A DNA stretch of 48,312 nt from Phycisphaerae bacterium (GTDB lineage: Bacteria > Planctomycetota > Phycisphaerae > UBA1845): positions 1 through 48,312 of the forward strand of contig JAJDDQ010000039.1 in the NCBI GenBank assembly GCA_029260215.1. Reading direction: 5' to 3'. Below, one piece after another: positions 1 through 7,835 of the stretch; the stretch's first letter is position 1; every line of letters begins with the position of its first letter. The position numbers and the translations under genes are program-made. The notes under the pieces are model-generated. The model made no database searches. It was given only the letters and a program-made list of their open reading frames with translations, and was not told the DNA's origin.

Positions 1-99
1 GCACACGTCCGACACCGGCATCTTCTCCACCAGGTGCCGCCGAAGAATCGCCATCTTCTCCTCGCCCATGAACTTCCTCCGTCCGTTCTTCATCACCAT
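1..99 (-). CDS. Transposase N-terminus (partial, runs off the window)
   Basis: The minus strand encodes 33 residues from an ATG at 99 (a second ATG lies at 93) and is open to the window edge. The peptide contains FMGEEKMAILRRHLVEK followed by MPVSDVC. This matches the first helix of the helix-turn-helix (OrfA-type) protein of IS3-like transposases, where a basic R-R-K-F start precedes E-E-K-x-x-I-L-R. It lies 18 bp past the stop of the integrase remnant and on the same strand, so both may belong to one decayed mobile region. Only the start is visible, so family and integrity cannot be decided here. Confidence 0.55.
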   Translation of the reverse strand, partial: MVMKNGRRKFMGEEKMAILRRHLVEKMPVSDVC

Positions 100-117
100 T
101 TTCTCTCCCGGAATACG

Positions 118-249
118 CTAATCCCGGATCAGGGAATGTCCAACTCCGACTGAAGCAGCACAAAGACGCTTCCCTGCACGCGTCACGTAGTACTGTTCGG
201 TGGGCTTGTGGAACGAAATCGGGTCGCTTGCGGGCCGACTCCTGGGCAT
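118..249 (-). pseudogene. N-terminal remnant of a tyrosine recombinase/integrase
   Basis: This is a 43-residue frame starting at ATG 249 with a good ribosome binding site (GGAGG, 7 bases before the start). It encodes ISFHKPTEQYYVTRAGKR, which resembles the N-terminal SAM-like/AP2-like DNA-binding start of planctomycete phage-type integrases (pattern: HK-x-(S/T)-x-Q-Y-Y-V-T-x-x-G-K-R). Such proteins normally run on for 300-400 residues. Here the frame ends after 43, so it is read as a truncated or frameshifted remnant. It sits about 107 bp beyond the 3' end of tRNA-Pro, the usual place for an integrase of a tRNA-integrated element. Assignment rests on a short motif. Confidence 0.5.
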
Positions 250-355
250 GGCACTACCTCCAAAAGTGTAGTCATAAGTGTTTTGCCACGTTTGCCGCGT
301 CGGATGACCCGGGAATGACGGCTCGCAAGCTCTTGGCTCACAAGCAGATATGAAT

Positions 356-430
356 TCGGGGCGACTGGATTCGAACCAGCGACCTCTTGACCCCCAGTCA
401 AGCACTCTAACCAGGCTGAGCTACGCCCCG
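356..430 (-). tRNA. tRNA-Pro (anticodon GGG)
   Basis: The minus strand folds as a cloverleaf. Acceptor arm CGGGGCG pairs with CGCCCCG, and the D arm begins GCTCAGCCTGGTTAGAG. The anticodon stem CTTGA/TCAAG encloses loop CTGGGGG with anticodon GGG. The T arm GCTGG-TTCGAAT-CCAGT has one G-U pair. The discriminator is A and no CCA is encoded. Anticodon GGG reads proline codon CCC. The tRNA is followed downstream by integrase and transposase fragments. Confidence 0.95.
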
Positions 431-517
431 TCGCGGCGGTGGGATGCGCTCTCAATGTGGATTGCACCAAGCACGAAAATCGCCCCAAAGCCACCAAACG
501 TCAGCCGACGATTCTAC

Positions 518-557
518 GGGCTGGCTGACATTCCACAACCCCCGCATCAGCCCAGCC
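518..557. terminator. Possible hairpin between tRNA-Pro and the glycosyltransferase gene
   Basis: Arms GGGCTGGCTGA (518-528) and TCAGCCCAGCC (547-557) pair with one bulge across an 18-base loop, 8 bp past the glycosyltransferase stop. There is no clear U-tract on either strand, so a terminator role is only a suggestion. Nothing else is recognisable in 431-564. Confidence 0.25.
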
Positions 558-564
558 GGTGCGT

Positions 565-1629
565 TCATTCGCCTCGATACAGCGCGAGGTACCGGGAACG
601 AAGCGGCTGCCAATCGAATACCGCGAGTGCAGCCTCGCGCCGCGTCAGCCCCATCGTCGTCAATTCTTCGCCGCTCAGTTTGATGAGAGGTCTCAGCGCG
701 TCACGCAGACCGACCCGGTCGGTCATGCAGGTGTTCACCCTGTCAGCCAACTCGTCGCACAGGCCTCGATTCGAGGCGACGACTGGAACACCGGCAGCGA
801 GTGCCTGCAAGACCGTCACGGGACATTGCGTTCGCAACGCGGGGGCAACGACAACGGCTGCCTGGGCGAGCAGACTGCGCTCGGTTTCGACATCGGGATC
901 CGTCACGAACTGAACGCGATCGGTCACACGCTTGCGGGCCAAAGCCGCCTCCATCTTGCGTCGCCACTGTGCGATTTCCGGTCCGGCAAGCACGAGTTTC
1001 CAACCCTTGAAGTCATGCCCAAGCTCGCCAATGGCACGGAAGAGCGGCACCAAACCCTGCTCAGGATGCAAAGGCCCCAGGAACAGCAGGATGCGATGGT
1101 CGTCCAATCCGGGAACACCGCATCGCGGAACCGTGGACTCGTACAATCCAAAATCGCAACCGTACGGTAATTCCCGCAATTCGACGGCTGCGCTCAACTC
1201 TCGAACAGACTCACATTCGCGCTGATCGAGACACGCGACAACATCCGCGCCGGACAGGATTCGGTGCATGACGCGCGTGGTTCGCCATCGTCGCCAACGC
1301 GACGCCTCTTCATTCAGTGCCGAACCCGTGTCACCGAGCGGAGACAATACGACACGCGCACGCTGGTGCCCTGCCCAGGACATCCACCGCTCCGCGTGCG
1401 CGAAATTCAATCCGTGCAAGTGCAGGACATCGATCGGCGACTCGCTCGTTTCATGCTCGTACGCAACGACTCGACTCTTGAACAACGCACCGTCGAAACC
1501 GCGCAAGGCCAAGGCGACCGATCCCGCGCCCGGCGAGATCGTGTCGACAACGTGCGTCACCTGCATAACACGGCGATCGCCGATCGCCCCCGTCGCGTAT
1601 GCGGAATTTTTAGTCGTCGAAGTGCTCAT
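565..1629 (-). CDS. GT4-like glycosyltransferase (GT-B fold), active-site Glu residues not conserved
   Basis: This 354-residue protein starts at ATG 1629, three bases after the stop of the upstream kinase gene, so the two are probably translated together. The N-terminal half has the glycan-acceptor half of a GT-B enzyme (HVVDTISPGAGSVALAL, then VLHLHGLNF). The C-terminal half has the sugar-nucleotide half (LLFLGPLHPEQGL, KLVLAGPE, then the late motif VLQALAAGVPVVASN). In family GT4 that motif is normally E-x7-E within E-x-F-G-x-x-x-L-E-A. Here both Glu positions are replaced (Thr and Gln in RTQCPVTVLQALAAG). Fold assignment is firm; donor, acceptor and even activity are unknown. The neighbouring lipid-sugar kinases suggest a surface glycolipid or LPS-core role. 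Confidence 0.8.
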   Translation of the reverse strand: MSTSTTKNSAYATGAIGDRRVMQVTHVVDTISPGAGSVALALRGFDGALFKSRVVAYEHETSESPIDVLHLHGLNFAHAERWMSWAGHQRARVVLSPLGDTGSALNEEASRWRRWRTTRVMHRILSGADVVACLDQRECESVRELSAAVELRELPYGCDFGLYESTVPRCGVPGLDDHRILLFLGPLHPEQGLVPLFRAIGELGHDFKGWKLVLAGPEIAQWRRKMEAALARKRVTDRVQFVTDPDVETERSLLAQAAVVVAPALRTQCPVTVLQALAAGVPVVASNRGLCDELADRVNTCMTDRVGLRDALRPLIKLSGEELTTMGLTRREAALAVFDWQPLRSRYLALYRGE

Positions 1630-1632
1630 GGA

Positions 1633-2580
1633 TCAATCGGTGAAACCGTCCAGTTTTCCGTGTTTTCTCCGCTTGGCGGCTGCATTGTACCGTCCGACAT
1701 CCCGAGCCATCTCGCGATAGAGATGCCGCCAGCCGTCCTGCGCACCGTCAAGCGCAGCCAGCCACTGACGGAGGAATCTTGCACAATCCTGCCGGGAAAC
1801 GCTGGCGGAATCGCTCAGACTGGCAGCCAGCCGGACGATTGAACGCCGGTCATCGCGACGAAGGGATCGACGACAGCGTACACCGTCGAGATCGACCAGC
1901 CAAAGACGCACACCAACGCTGTCCCAGTCGCCGGCGACAATGTTCGATGCTTTGAAATCCCGATGAGCAATACCGCTGCGGGTCATGCGTGCGCAAAGCT
2001 CGCTCAGCTTCCGCGTCAAACAAGATTTAACCAAAAACCGCCGATCCAGCGCAAGACTATGCAAGTGCCAGTTCAAGACACTGTCCAAGTCAATGGCCCG
2101 CGGAATCGCCTCTGTCACAAGCCACGCTTCGGCGCGTGGCCGACGACGCTCGATGACGACACGCGGCAAGGCTGTGGGCACGCCCTGTCGCAGGAGTTCC
2201 AACCCCACATTCCAGGTACGTCGCTCGCGCGAACCAAAAAATCGCCAAGCGACAGCCTCGTTTCGCGTGCTCGCAACGTGATGTTTGCAAATAACGTCAA
2301 TCGGCTTCGAACACAGGCGCATGGTGCAGCGAATGGTCTCGGCTGTCCGCGAAGACTTGAGCGTTTCACACGCGGGCATCGATGTCCAATCGCTCGTCAA
2401 CCGCTCCAAAGACTCTCGCCAGTCGTCAACCGACGGCTGAAAAGATTCGGTAGACACGGTGCCGTCCGCGAGTCGCCAATTGACGAGAACATGGCCCGAC
2501 CATCCACCAGCCAAGGAAATCGGCTCGAAATCAAGTTGCGTGTCACCCAACTCCACGTTTACCTGTCGATCCTGATTCAA
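1633..2580 (-). CDS. WaaP/Kdo-kinase-like protein kinase-fold enzyme
   Basis: This is a lipopolysaccharide-kinase (Kdo/WaaP) family protein of about 315 residues. Visible kinase features are a probable ATP-lysine in DVICKHH, the catalytic loop HRDFKASNIV (Asp and Asn both present), and the metal-binding LVDLDGVR in place of DFG. Such enzymes phosphorylate sugars of the LPS inner core at the inner face of the inner membrane. The start is unclear because there is no early ATG. TTG 2580 overlaps the upstream stop as TTGA. A longer TTG start at 2622 would overlap the upstream gene by 46 bp, and GTG 2556 is also possible. The gene lies between a second kinase and a glycosyltransferase. The exact substrate is not predictable. 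Confidence 0.8.
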   Translation of the reverse strand: MNQDRQVNVELGDTQLDFEPISLAGGWSGHVLVNWRLADGTVSTESFQPSVDDWRESLERLTSDWTSMPACETLKSSRTAETIRCTMRLCSKPIDVICKHHVASTRNEAVAWRFFGSRERRTWNVGLELLRQGVPTALPRVVIERRRPRAEAWLVTEAIPRAIDLDSVLNWHLHSLALDRRFLVKSCLTRKLSELCARMTRSGIAHRDFKASNIVAGDWDSVGVRLWLVDLDGVRCRRSLRRDDRRSIVRLAASLSDSASVSRQDCARFLRQWLAALDGAQDGWRHLYREMARDVGRYNAAAKRRKHGKLDGFTD

Positions 2581-3299
2581 AACGCCCGCGTCGCCCGTGC
2601 CTGTTTGAAAAGTTCGTGCCAATCTTCCATCCCGGAACGATTGACACGCCGCGCAGCGTAACCATCCAGAAACGTCGTGCCAACACGCTCACGCAACACC
2701 TGATCGTCAATACTGGCAGCCAGCGTCTTGAGGTCGGCGGCGGCTGCACGATCGTCAATCCGCCCGACACGCGCACGCTCGACATCGATAAGCCGAAACG
2801 TCCAATCTCCCTCGCTTCGGCCCACGTAGATGTGTCGCTCGGAAAAGTCCGTATGCACGAATCCGGAATCGTGCAGCCGAGCCGCAAATCCCGCCAATCC
2901 ATCGATTAACTCATCCGCACGATCCGGCATCAGCCACCACGCCTGTTCGAGCGGATGTTCCTCCTCCTGCTCCGCCATCAGAAAGAATAGCCGATTCGTC
3001 AACCCTAGAATTCTCGAATGCCCCCGGGCGACGACAACGGGACCGGCGAAACCATTCTCGTTCAGCCAATCGATCATGCGCAGCTCGTGCAATCCGCGTG
3101 AAACGTGACGCTGGAACAATTGCGACGCAGCCAACCAATATCGTTTCAAATAATAGGCCCTGCCATCCAGCTCAAGACGCACCACGCCACGCCCTTTATG
3201 CATGCGCATTTCGTCACCGGCGAGGGCGAACACGCGATCGATGTCGTCAAAGCCCTTGACGACCTCTTCGGGTTGCGGGCGATTCGTTCCACCGAGCAT
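2577..3299 (-). CDS. Kdo/WaaP-family lipopolysaccharide kinase
   Basis: This 240-residue kinase-fold protein starts at ATG 3299. It has the beta-3 lysine region AYYLKRYW, the catalytic segment FVHTDFSERHIYV (His-Thr-Asp in place of HRD; the usual Asn is His), and LIDVERAR as the second metal site. This pattern matches small KdkA/InaA-type Kdo kinases rather than Ser/Thr kinases. It is the first gene of a three-gene run with a second kinase and a GT4-like protein, which points to decoration of a lipid-anchored sugar. No Kdo synthesis or transfer gene is in view, so the substrate is inferred from family only. Confidence 0.8.
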   Translation of the reverse strand: MLGGTNRPQPEEVVKGFDDIDRVFALAGDEMRMHKGRGVVRLELDGRAYYLKRYWLAASQLFQRHVSRGLHELRMIDWLNENGFAGPVVVARGHSRILGLTNRLFFLMAEQEEEHPLEQAWWLMPDRADELIDGLAGFAARLHDSGFVHTDFSERHIYVGRSEGDWTFRLIDVERARVGRIDDRAAAADLKTLAASIDDQVLRERVGTTFLDGYAARRVNRSGMEDWHELFKQARATRAF

Positions 3300-3395
3300 A
3301 CCCCATGCTACACGGTTCGCACGATCGGGTCATCGCTGCCAGGAACGCCGATGGGCATCGGCTGCTTCCCCGAACGGGTGGCCATTCGTAGAGCG

Positions 3396-3478
3396 GGGTG
3401 GCACGGTCTACCGGCGCAGTCGGTAGGCCGTGGAAGTTGCGGAACACCACGGCCTGGCTACGCCAGACCGTGCCACCC
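3396..3478. repeat. Nested palindromic interspersed repeat (REP-like)
   Basis: The outer arms GGGTGGCACGGTCT (3396-3409) and AGACCGTGCCACCC (3465-3478) are exact reverse complements. Inside, AGGCCGTGG (3425-3433) and CCACGGCCT (3447-3455) are also exact, around a 13-base loop. The intervening TACCG/CGGTA pair (3409-3413 and 3421-3425) can form a small side hairpin. The element fills the 207-bp gap between the metal-transport operon and the kinase genes and is flanked by no coding sequence. It could stop transcription in either direction, but it looks like a dispersed extragenic palindrome. Confidence 0.75.
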
Positions 3479-3506
3479 AGAATGGGAGGCTCCCATGCAC
3501 ATTTCG

Positions 3507-4784
3507 TCATGATGGCGGAATCCGCTTGCCGTGCGGATCGATATCGGCATCGCCAACGTGCTCGGCAATGCGGGCACGCATCGACGGCGTCACAAAATGC
3601 TCGACGCGCTCAGCCGGTTCATGCAGGTGATCGAGCGGCAGGTTGAAATGCTTAGCCAGATAGGCCTCCCACAAGCGATGCGAACGCACGAGCGTCCGGG
3701 CACGCTCCATGCCGGCTGGTGTGAGCTTCAACCCCTCCGCCCCAATGCGAACAAGCTTCAAACGTCGCAATCCAATGACAGCCAGCCGCGACGTCACCCC
3801 CCCGCCGATCGCACGAACAAGCTCCACCCCCGACAGGCCTCGTTCGCCGAACGACTCATGCCAACGGTAAAGCAGCGCCAGCACATCCTCCCGCACGATG
3901 CGCAGCGTGAGCAAGGTTCGATGAACCCATTTACTCACCAAGCCATAGCGCGGCGCGAGAATCAGAGCAAGCCCGAATTGCCCCCCCGCCACCACACTCA
4001 TCATGCCCGCCACGGACGTGTTCCAGTAAATCGCAAGCGCCGTTCCAAACACCGCCGACAGAATCCCATGAACCGCGGCAATGACCAACATCCGGCCCAG
4101 CCGGTCGGTGAGCAGATGGGCCGTCGCACCGGGCGTAATCAACATAGCCACCACCAGGATAGAACCGACCGACTCGAACGCAGCCACCGTCGTCGCCGCG
4201 ACCATGGCCATCAGCAGGTAGTGTACGATGGTAGCACTGATGCCCAGTGTGCAGGCCAACTGTGCATCGAACGAAACGATTTTCAACTCTTTGTATAACA
4301 ATGCGATGAAGACAATGACCGCAACCATCACGATGGCAAGCAGCCAAGCTGCACGCGGCGCTTCGATACCGAAGTGCATCTGCATATCGAAAGGCACGTA
4401 TTCGATGAGTCCGTACAGCACGCAACCAGGGTCGAGATCGACATCGCGGGCGACGTTGTTAATGAGAATCACGCCCAGCGCAAAAAGCGAGGTAAAAACG
4501 ACACCCATCGACGCGTCCTCGGGGACTTTCGCGATGCGATGAATCGTCTGCGAGAGGAACGCGGTGAGCAGTCCCACGATCATGGCCCCGATGAACATGG
4601 GAACGATGGCTCGACTGCCCGACAGCATGAACGCAACGACGAGTCCGGGCAAAATCGCATGCGAAATCGCATCGCCCAAGAGACTCAGGCGACGCAATAC
4701 AAGGTAACAACCCAACAGGCCGCAGGACACGTTCACCAGCGAGCCGACCAGCATGACCCAGATATCGTCGGGCGTGAGCGTCAC
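3507..4784 (-). CDS. Metal ABC transporter permease with C-terminal DtxR/MntR-like domain
   Basis: This 425-residue protein starts at GTG 4784, overlapping the upstream stop (GTGA). Residues 1 to about 285 form the multi-helix membrane domain of the ZnuB/TroC/MntB permease family (LRRLSLLGDAISHAILPG near the N-terminus, MLITPGATAHLLTDRL later). From about 300 to the end there is a winged-helix segment (LSGVELVRAIGG... LKLTPAGMERA) followed by the metal-sensing and dimerisation part of DtxR/MntR proteins (SHRLWE, then HLHEPAERVEH, then DPHGKRIP). The His and the E-x-x-E-H ligand set are retained in MntR form. Last gene of the four-gene operon. Metal (Mn, Fe or Zn) is unproven. Confidence 0.9.
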   Translation of the reverse strand: MTLTPDDIWVMLVGSLVNVSCGLLGCYLVLRRLSLLGDAISHAILPGLVVAFMLSGSRAIVPMFIGAMIVGLLTAFLSQTIHRIAKVPEDASMGVVFTSLFALGVILINNVARDVDLDPGCVLYGLIEYVPFDMQMHFGIEAPRAAWLLAIVMVAVIVFIALLYKELKIVSFDAQLACTLGISATIVHYLLMAMVAATTVAAFESVGSILVVAMLITPGATAHLLTDRLGRMLVIAAVHGILSAVFGTALAIYWNTSVAGMMSVVAGGQFGLALILAPRYGLVSKWVHRTLLTLRIVREDVLALLYRWHESFGERGLSGVELVRAIGGGVTSRLAVIGLRRLKLVRIGAEGLKLTPAGMERARTLVRSHRLWEAYLAKHFNLPLDHLHEPAERVEHFVTPSMRARIAEHVGDADIDPHGKRIPPS

Positions 4785-6079
4785 GTCGCGTCCCCCCCGT
4801 TGGCCCAGCCGTGCGGCGAAGGCGGCGGCAGCGGCGCTTCCTTAGGCCAACGCCCCATCTCCACCAGCCGGCGTTCAAGGTGACGAACTTCCTCCGCACC
4901 AAGAACGTGTTCGATCGAATCGGCGTCGCGATCAACGTGATCCGCAGCCACATGGGCCTCCTCAATTAGGAAAACCTCCCACAAACGGTGCGTACGCACC
5001 ACGCACACCGCCTCTTCCAGCCCAGCCTCGGTAAAGCGATAACGCATGCCGTCCACCGACTCGACCATACCGGCAGCCTGGGCGCGTTCGAGCGCTCGGC
5101 GCGCCTGCACCACGGACCACGCACGACGACTCGTCAATTCCACGGGCGTTACAGGCGGTTTCGCCGCCGGGTCAGGCTCAGCCAACTCGTACATCGTCCG
5201 CAAGAGATTCTGACGCATGGTGCGCACTTCGAGCCGTCGTCGCGACAAAACACGCGCGACGATTCCGCGTCGCGGGGCGAACAGCATCGACGCCACAAAC
5301 ATCGACGCACCCACGAGCACGATGATCGGGCCTGCGGGCAGACCGGCATAGCGGGCGCTCATCATCGTGCCGAAAAGACCCGTCAAAGCGCCGATGAACG
5401 CAGCAATCATGAGCATCCAATGCAGGCGATCGGTCCAGAAACGCGCCGCCGCACCCGGAATAATCAGCATCGCAGCCATCAGAACCACCCCGACTGCGGG
5501 CAGGCCTGCAACAGTTACCAGCACGAGCAGCGTCATCATCGCAAAATCAAGCGCCAGCACCGGCAGACCCTGAGCCGACGCATATTCACGATCGAAACTG
5601 AGCGCCTTGAATTCCTTGTACAGCAACATGGACACAGCCAGAATAAACACACACACGCCCCCGATGATCATGACATCCTGCCGGACCATCGCCGCAGTCT
5701 TGCCGAAAATGTAGGTATCCAACCCCGAACGGTTCCCGCCGGGCATATGTTGAATAGTGCTGGACAGAACGATCCCGCCGCCGAAAAAAACGCTGAGCAC
5801 AATGCCGATGGCGGCGTCTTCCTTGATGCGCGTGGAGTGTCGCAACAGTGTCACAATTCCGACACCGAGCGAGCCGCTGACCAGTGCTCCGAGCAGAAAT
5901 CCCGCAAAATGCCGCTCGCCGATGATAAGAAACGCGACACAGATACCCGGCAGCGCAGCATGGGCCAACGCATCGCCCATCAGCGCCCGGCGGCGCAACA
6001 CGGCGAATGAACCGATCACACCGGCGGCGATCCCCAGCAGACACGTGCCGATCAATACTACGCCCGTGTTGTAATCCAT
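4781..6079 (-). CDS. Second metal ABC transporter permease with C-terminal DtxR-like domain
   Basis: This 432-residue protein begins at ATG 6079, sharing one base with the ATPase stop (TGATG). The membrane part carries LRRRALMGDALAHAALPG and MLIIPGAAARFWTDRL, hallmarks of the family-9 (Zn/Mn/Fe) permeases. The soluble tail from about residue 305 contains a degenerate winged helix (VVQARRALERAQAAGMVES) and the DtxR metal-binding part (RTHRLWEVFL, then DADSIEHVL). The usual C/E-x-x-E-H ligand set reads D-x-x-E-H, and the tail ends in PSPHGW. Together with the neighbouring paralogue it probably forms a heterodimeric channel. The tail may sense cytoplasmic metal, or may bind DNA; neither is shown. 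Confidence 0.9.
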   Translation of the reverse strand: MDYNTGVVLIGTCLLGIAAGVIGSFAVLRRRALMGDALAHAALPGICVAFLIIGERHFAGFLLGALVSGSLGVGIVTLLRHSTRIKEDAAIGIVLSVFFGGGIVLSSTIQHMPGGNRSGLDTYIFGKTAAMVRQDVMIIGGVCVFILAVSMLLYKEFKALSFDREYASAQGLPVLALDFAMMTLLVLVTVAGLPAVGVVLMAAMLIIPGAAARFWTDRLHWMLMIAAFIGALTGLFGTMMSARYAGLPAGPIIVLVGASMFVASMLFAPRRGIVARVLSRRRLEVRTMRQNLLRTMYELAEPDPAAKPPVTPVELTSRRAWSVVQARRALERAQAAGMVESVDGMRYRFTEAGLEEAVCVVRTHRLWEVFLIEEAHVAADHVDRDADSIEHVLGAEEVRHLERRLVEMGRWPKEAPLPPPSPHGWANGGDAT

Positions 6080-6909
6080 CAGGCGTCCACACGACCGTGG
6101 CGCATCGCCTCTGCCGCTTCGTCCAGCAGTGTTAGACGTCCGCCATATGTGTTGCGCAGGTTCTCCGGTGTGAACACGTCGCCCGTCGGGCCGTCGGCCA
6201 CCACGCGCATATTGAGCAAGATCATGTGGTCAAAATAGCGGTCAACCGTCTGAAGATCGTGATGCACAACAACGACGGTTCGCCCGCGAGCACGCAAAGT
6301 ACGAAGCAACTCGACGATCGCCGACTCCGTCGCGGCATCGACACCGGCGAACGGCTCATCCATAAAATATATCTGCGCATCCTGCACCAACGCCCGCGCC
6401 AAAAACACGCGCTGCTGCTGACCGCCGGACAGTTGCGCAATCTGCCGGTGCGCGAAATCAACCATCCCGACATTCTCAAGAGCCTCGAGCGCTGCCTGAC
6501 GATCATGCTTGCCGGGTCGCCGAAACCATCCAAGCCGACCGTAGCGCCCCATCAACACCACATCGAGCGCGCTGACCGGAAAATCCCAGTCAACACTCTC
6601 GCGCTGCGGAATGTAGCCGACCAGATGCCGCTGCTGTTCGTACGGTTTCCCGTAAATCAGAACGCGCCCGCTGGCCTTGGGCACCAAACTCAGGATCGCT
6701 TTAATGAGCGTACTCTTACCCGCACCGTTGGGGCCGACAACCGCCGTCAGACACCCGTCGGGCAACGTCAGATCGACGTCCCACAAAACCGGCCGACGGT
6801 GGTAAGCCACCGTCATGTCGTGTACGTCGAGCGGCGCGACAGCCGCCTTCTTAACGGCTGCTCCGGATTCCGTCGCAGCCTGCTGAACATCGCGTTCGGG
6901 CGTGATCAC
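6079..6909 (-). CDS. Metal ABC transporter ATP-binding protein
   Basis: This 276-residue ATPase starts at GTG 6909 and overlaps the upstream stop (GTGA), indicating coupled translation. It has Walker [13 protein letters not shown] (about residues 56-67), a Q-loop region ([12 protein letters not shown]), the signature LSGGQQQRV (about 158), Walker B IYFMDEPF (about 180) and the H-loop VVVHHDL (about 214). The Q-loop segment [13 protein letters not shown] is typical of the TroB/MntA/ZnuC type. It powers the two permeases encoded directly downstream. An N-terminal extension of about 25 residues precedes the ABC domain. Confidence 0.93.
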   Translation of the reverse strand: MITPERDVQQAATESGAAVKKAAVAPLDVHDMTVAYHRRPVLWDVDLTLPDGCLTAVVGPNGAGKSTLIKAILSLVPKASGRVLIYGKPYEQQRHLVGYIPQRESVDWDFPVSALDVVLMGRYGRLGWFRRPGKHDRQAALEALENVGMVDFAHRQIAQLSGGQQQRVFLARALVQDAQIYFMDEPFAGVDAATESAIVELLRTLRARGRTVVVVHHDLQTVDRYFDHMILLNMRVVADGPTGDVFTPENLRNTYGGRLTLLDEAAEAMRHGRVDA

Positions 6910-7835
6910 TTGAGCGCCTCAACGATCAAATCGACATTGTGTCGCACCATGCCAATGTACGTGCCCTCGGGCGTTCCGTCGCGACCCATCGCGTCGCTGA
7001 ACAACTCGCCGCCGATGCGGATATCGTGACCAGCCGCCCTGCTGCCTTCGACCAGCGCGGCGATATTCCGCTCGGAAACACTCGATTCAACAAACACAGC
7101 CTTAACACCTCGCTCGGCGATAAACGCGACCAGATCGTTGATGTCCTTGATGCTGGCTTCGCTCTCGGTGCTAAGCCCTTGAATGGCACGAACCTCAATA
7201 TCATACGCTCGGCCAAAGTAGCCGAATGCGTCATGCGCGGTCACCAGAATGCGTCTGGATTTTTCGATCGAGGCGATACGCTTGATTGTGTATGCGTGCA
7301 ACTCAGCCAACTCAGCCAGATAACGAGCCGCGTTGGCCTCGTAGTGGGCACGATGCTTCGGGTCGAATTCAATAAGCCTGTCGCGTACGCTGCGCGCGCA
7401 ATGCATCCACAATGACACGTCGAACCACACGTGCGGATCGTAATGACCTTTGAATTCGGGCGGCTCGCGCAGCAACTCCTGCGGAATACCACCAGCCGCA
7501 GGATGTGTCGGTTTGGAAGAGGCCAATCGAATCAGGATATCCGTCATGCGCCCTTCAAGCGACAGGCCGTTGTAAAAGATCATGTCTGCACCGCGCAGCA
7601 AACGCAGATCACCCGGCGAGGCTTTGTAAAGATGAGGATCGACGCCCTCACCCATAAGCGAAGTCACTTGGAAATACTCACCGCCGACGTTGCGAACGAT
7701 GTCCGCCACCATGCCGACCGTACACACCGCCTTAATGGGGTAATCACGCGCAGCACCGGACGGGCTACCGACTGCGCGCACAATCAATCCGCCCGACAGG
7801 ACAGCCATCATTCCAACGATACAAACCCAACGCAT
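6906..7835 (-). CDS. TroA/ZnuA-type metal-binding lipoprotein or periplasmic protein
   Basis: This 309-residue solute-binding protein of cluster A-I starts at ATG 7835, six bases after GGGAGG. An N-terminal signal segment ([18 protein letters not shown]) is followed by the mature domain. Metal ligands are visible in the expected order: His in GVDPHLYKA, His in YDPHVWFD, Glu in AVFVESS and Asp in LFSDAMG. The His-His-Glu-Asp set is shared by Mn/Fe/Zn binders such as TroA and PsaA, and no His-rich loop of the ZnuA type is present. That slightly favours Mn or Fe. First gene of the operon; a palindromic operator-like site lies 63 bp upstream. Confidence 0.92.
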   Translation of the reverse strand: MRWVCIVGMMAVLSGGLIVRAVGSPSGAARDYPIKAVCTVGMVADIVRNVGGEYFQVTSLMGEGVDPHLYKASPGDLRLLRGADMIFYNGLSLEGRMTDILIRLASSKPTHPAAGGIPQELLREPPEFKGHYDPHVWFDVSLWMHCARSVRDRLIEFDPKHRAHYEANAARYLAELAELHAYTIKRIASIEKSRRILVTAHDAFGYFGRAYDIEVRAIQGLSTESEASIKDINDLVAFIAERGVKAVFVESSVSERNIAALVEGSRAAGHDIRIGGELFSDAMGRDGTPEGTYIGMVRHNVDLIVEALK

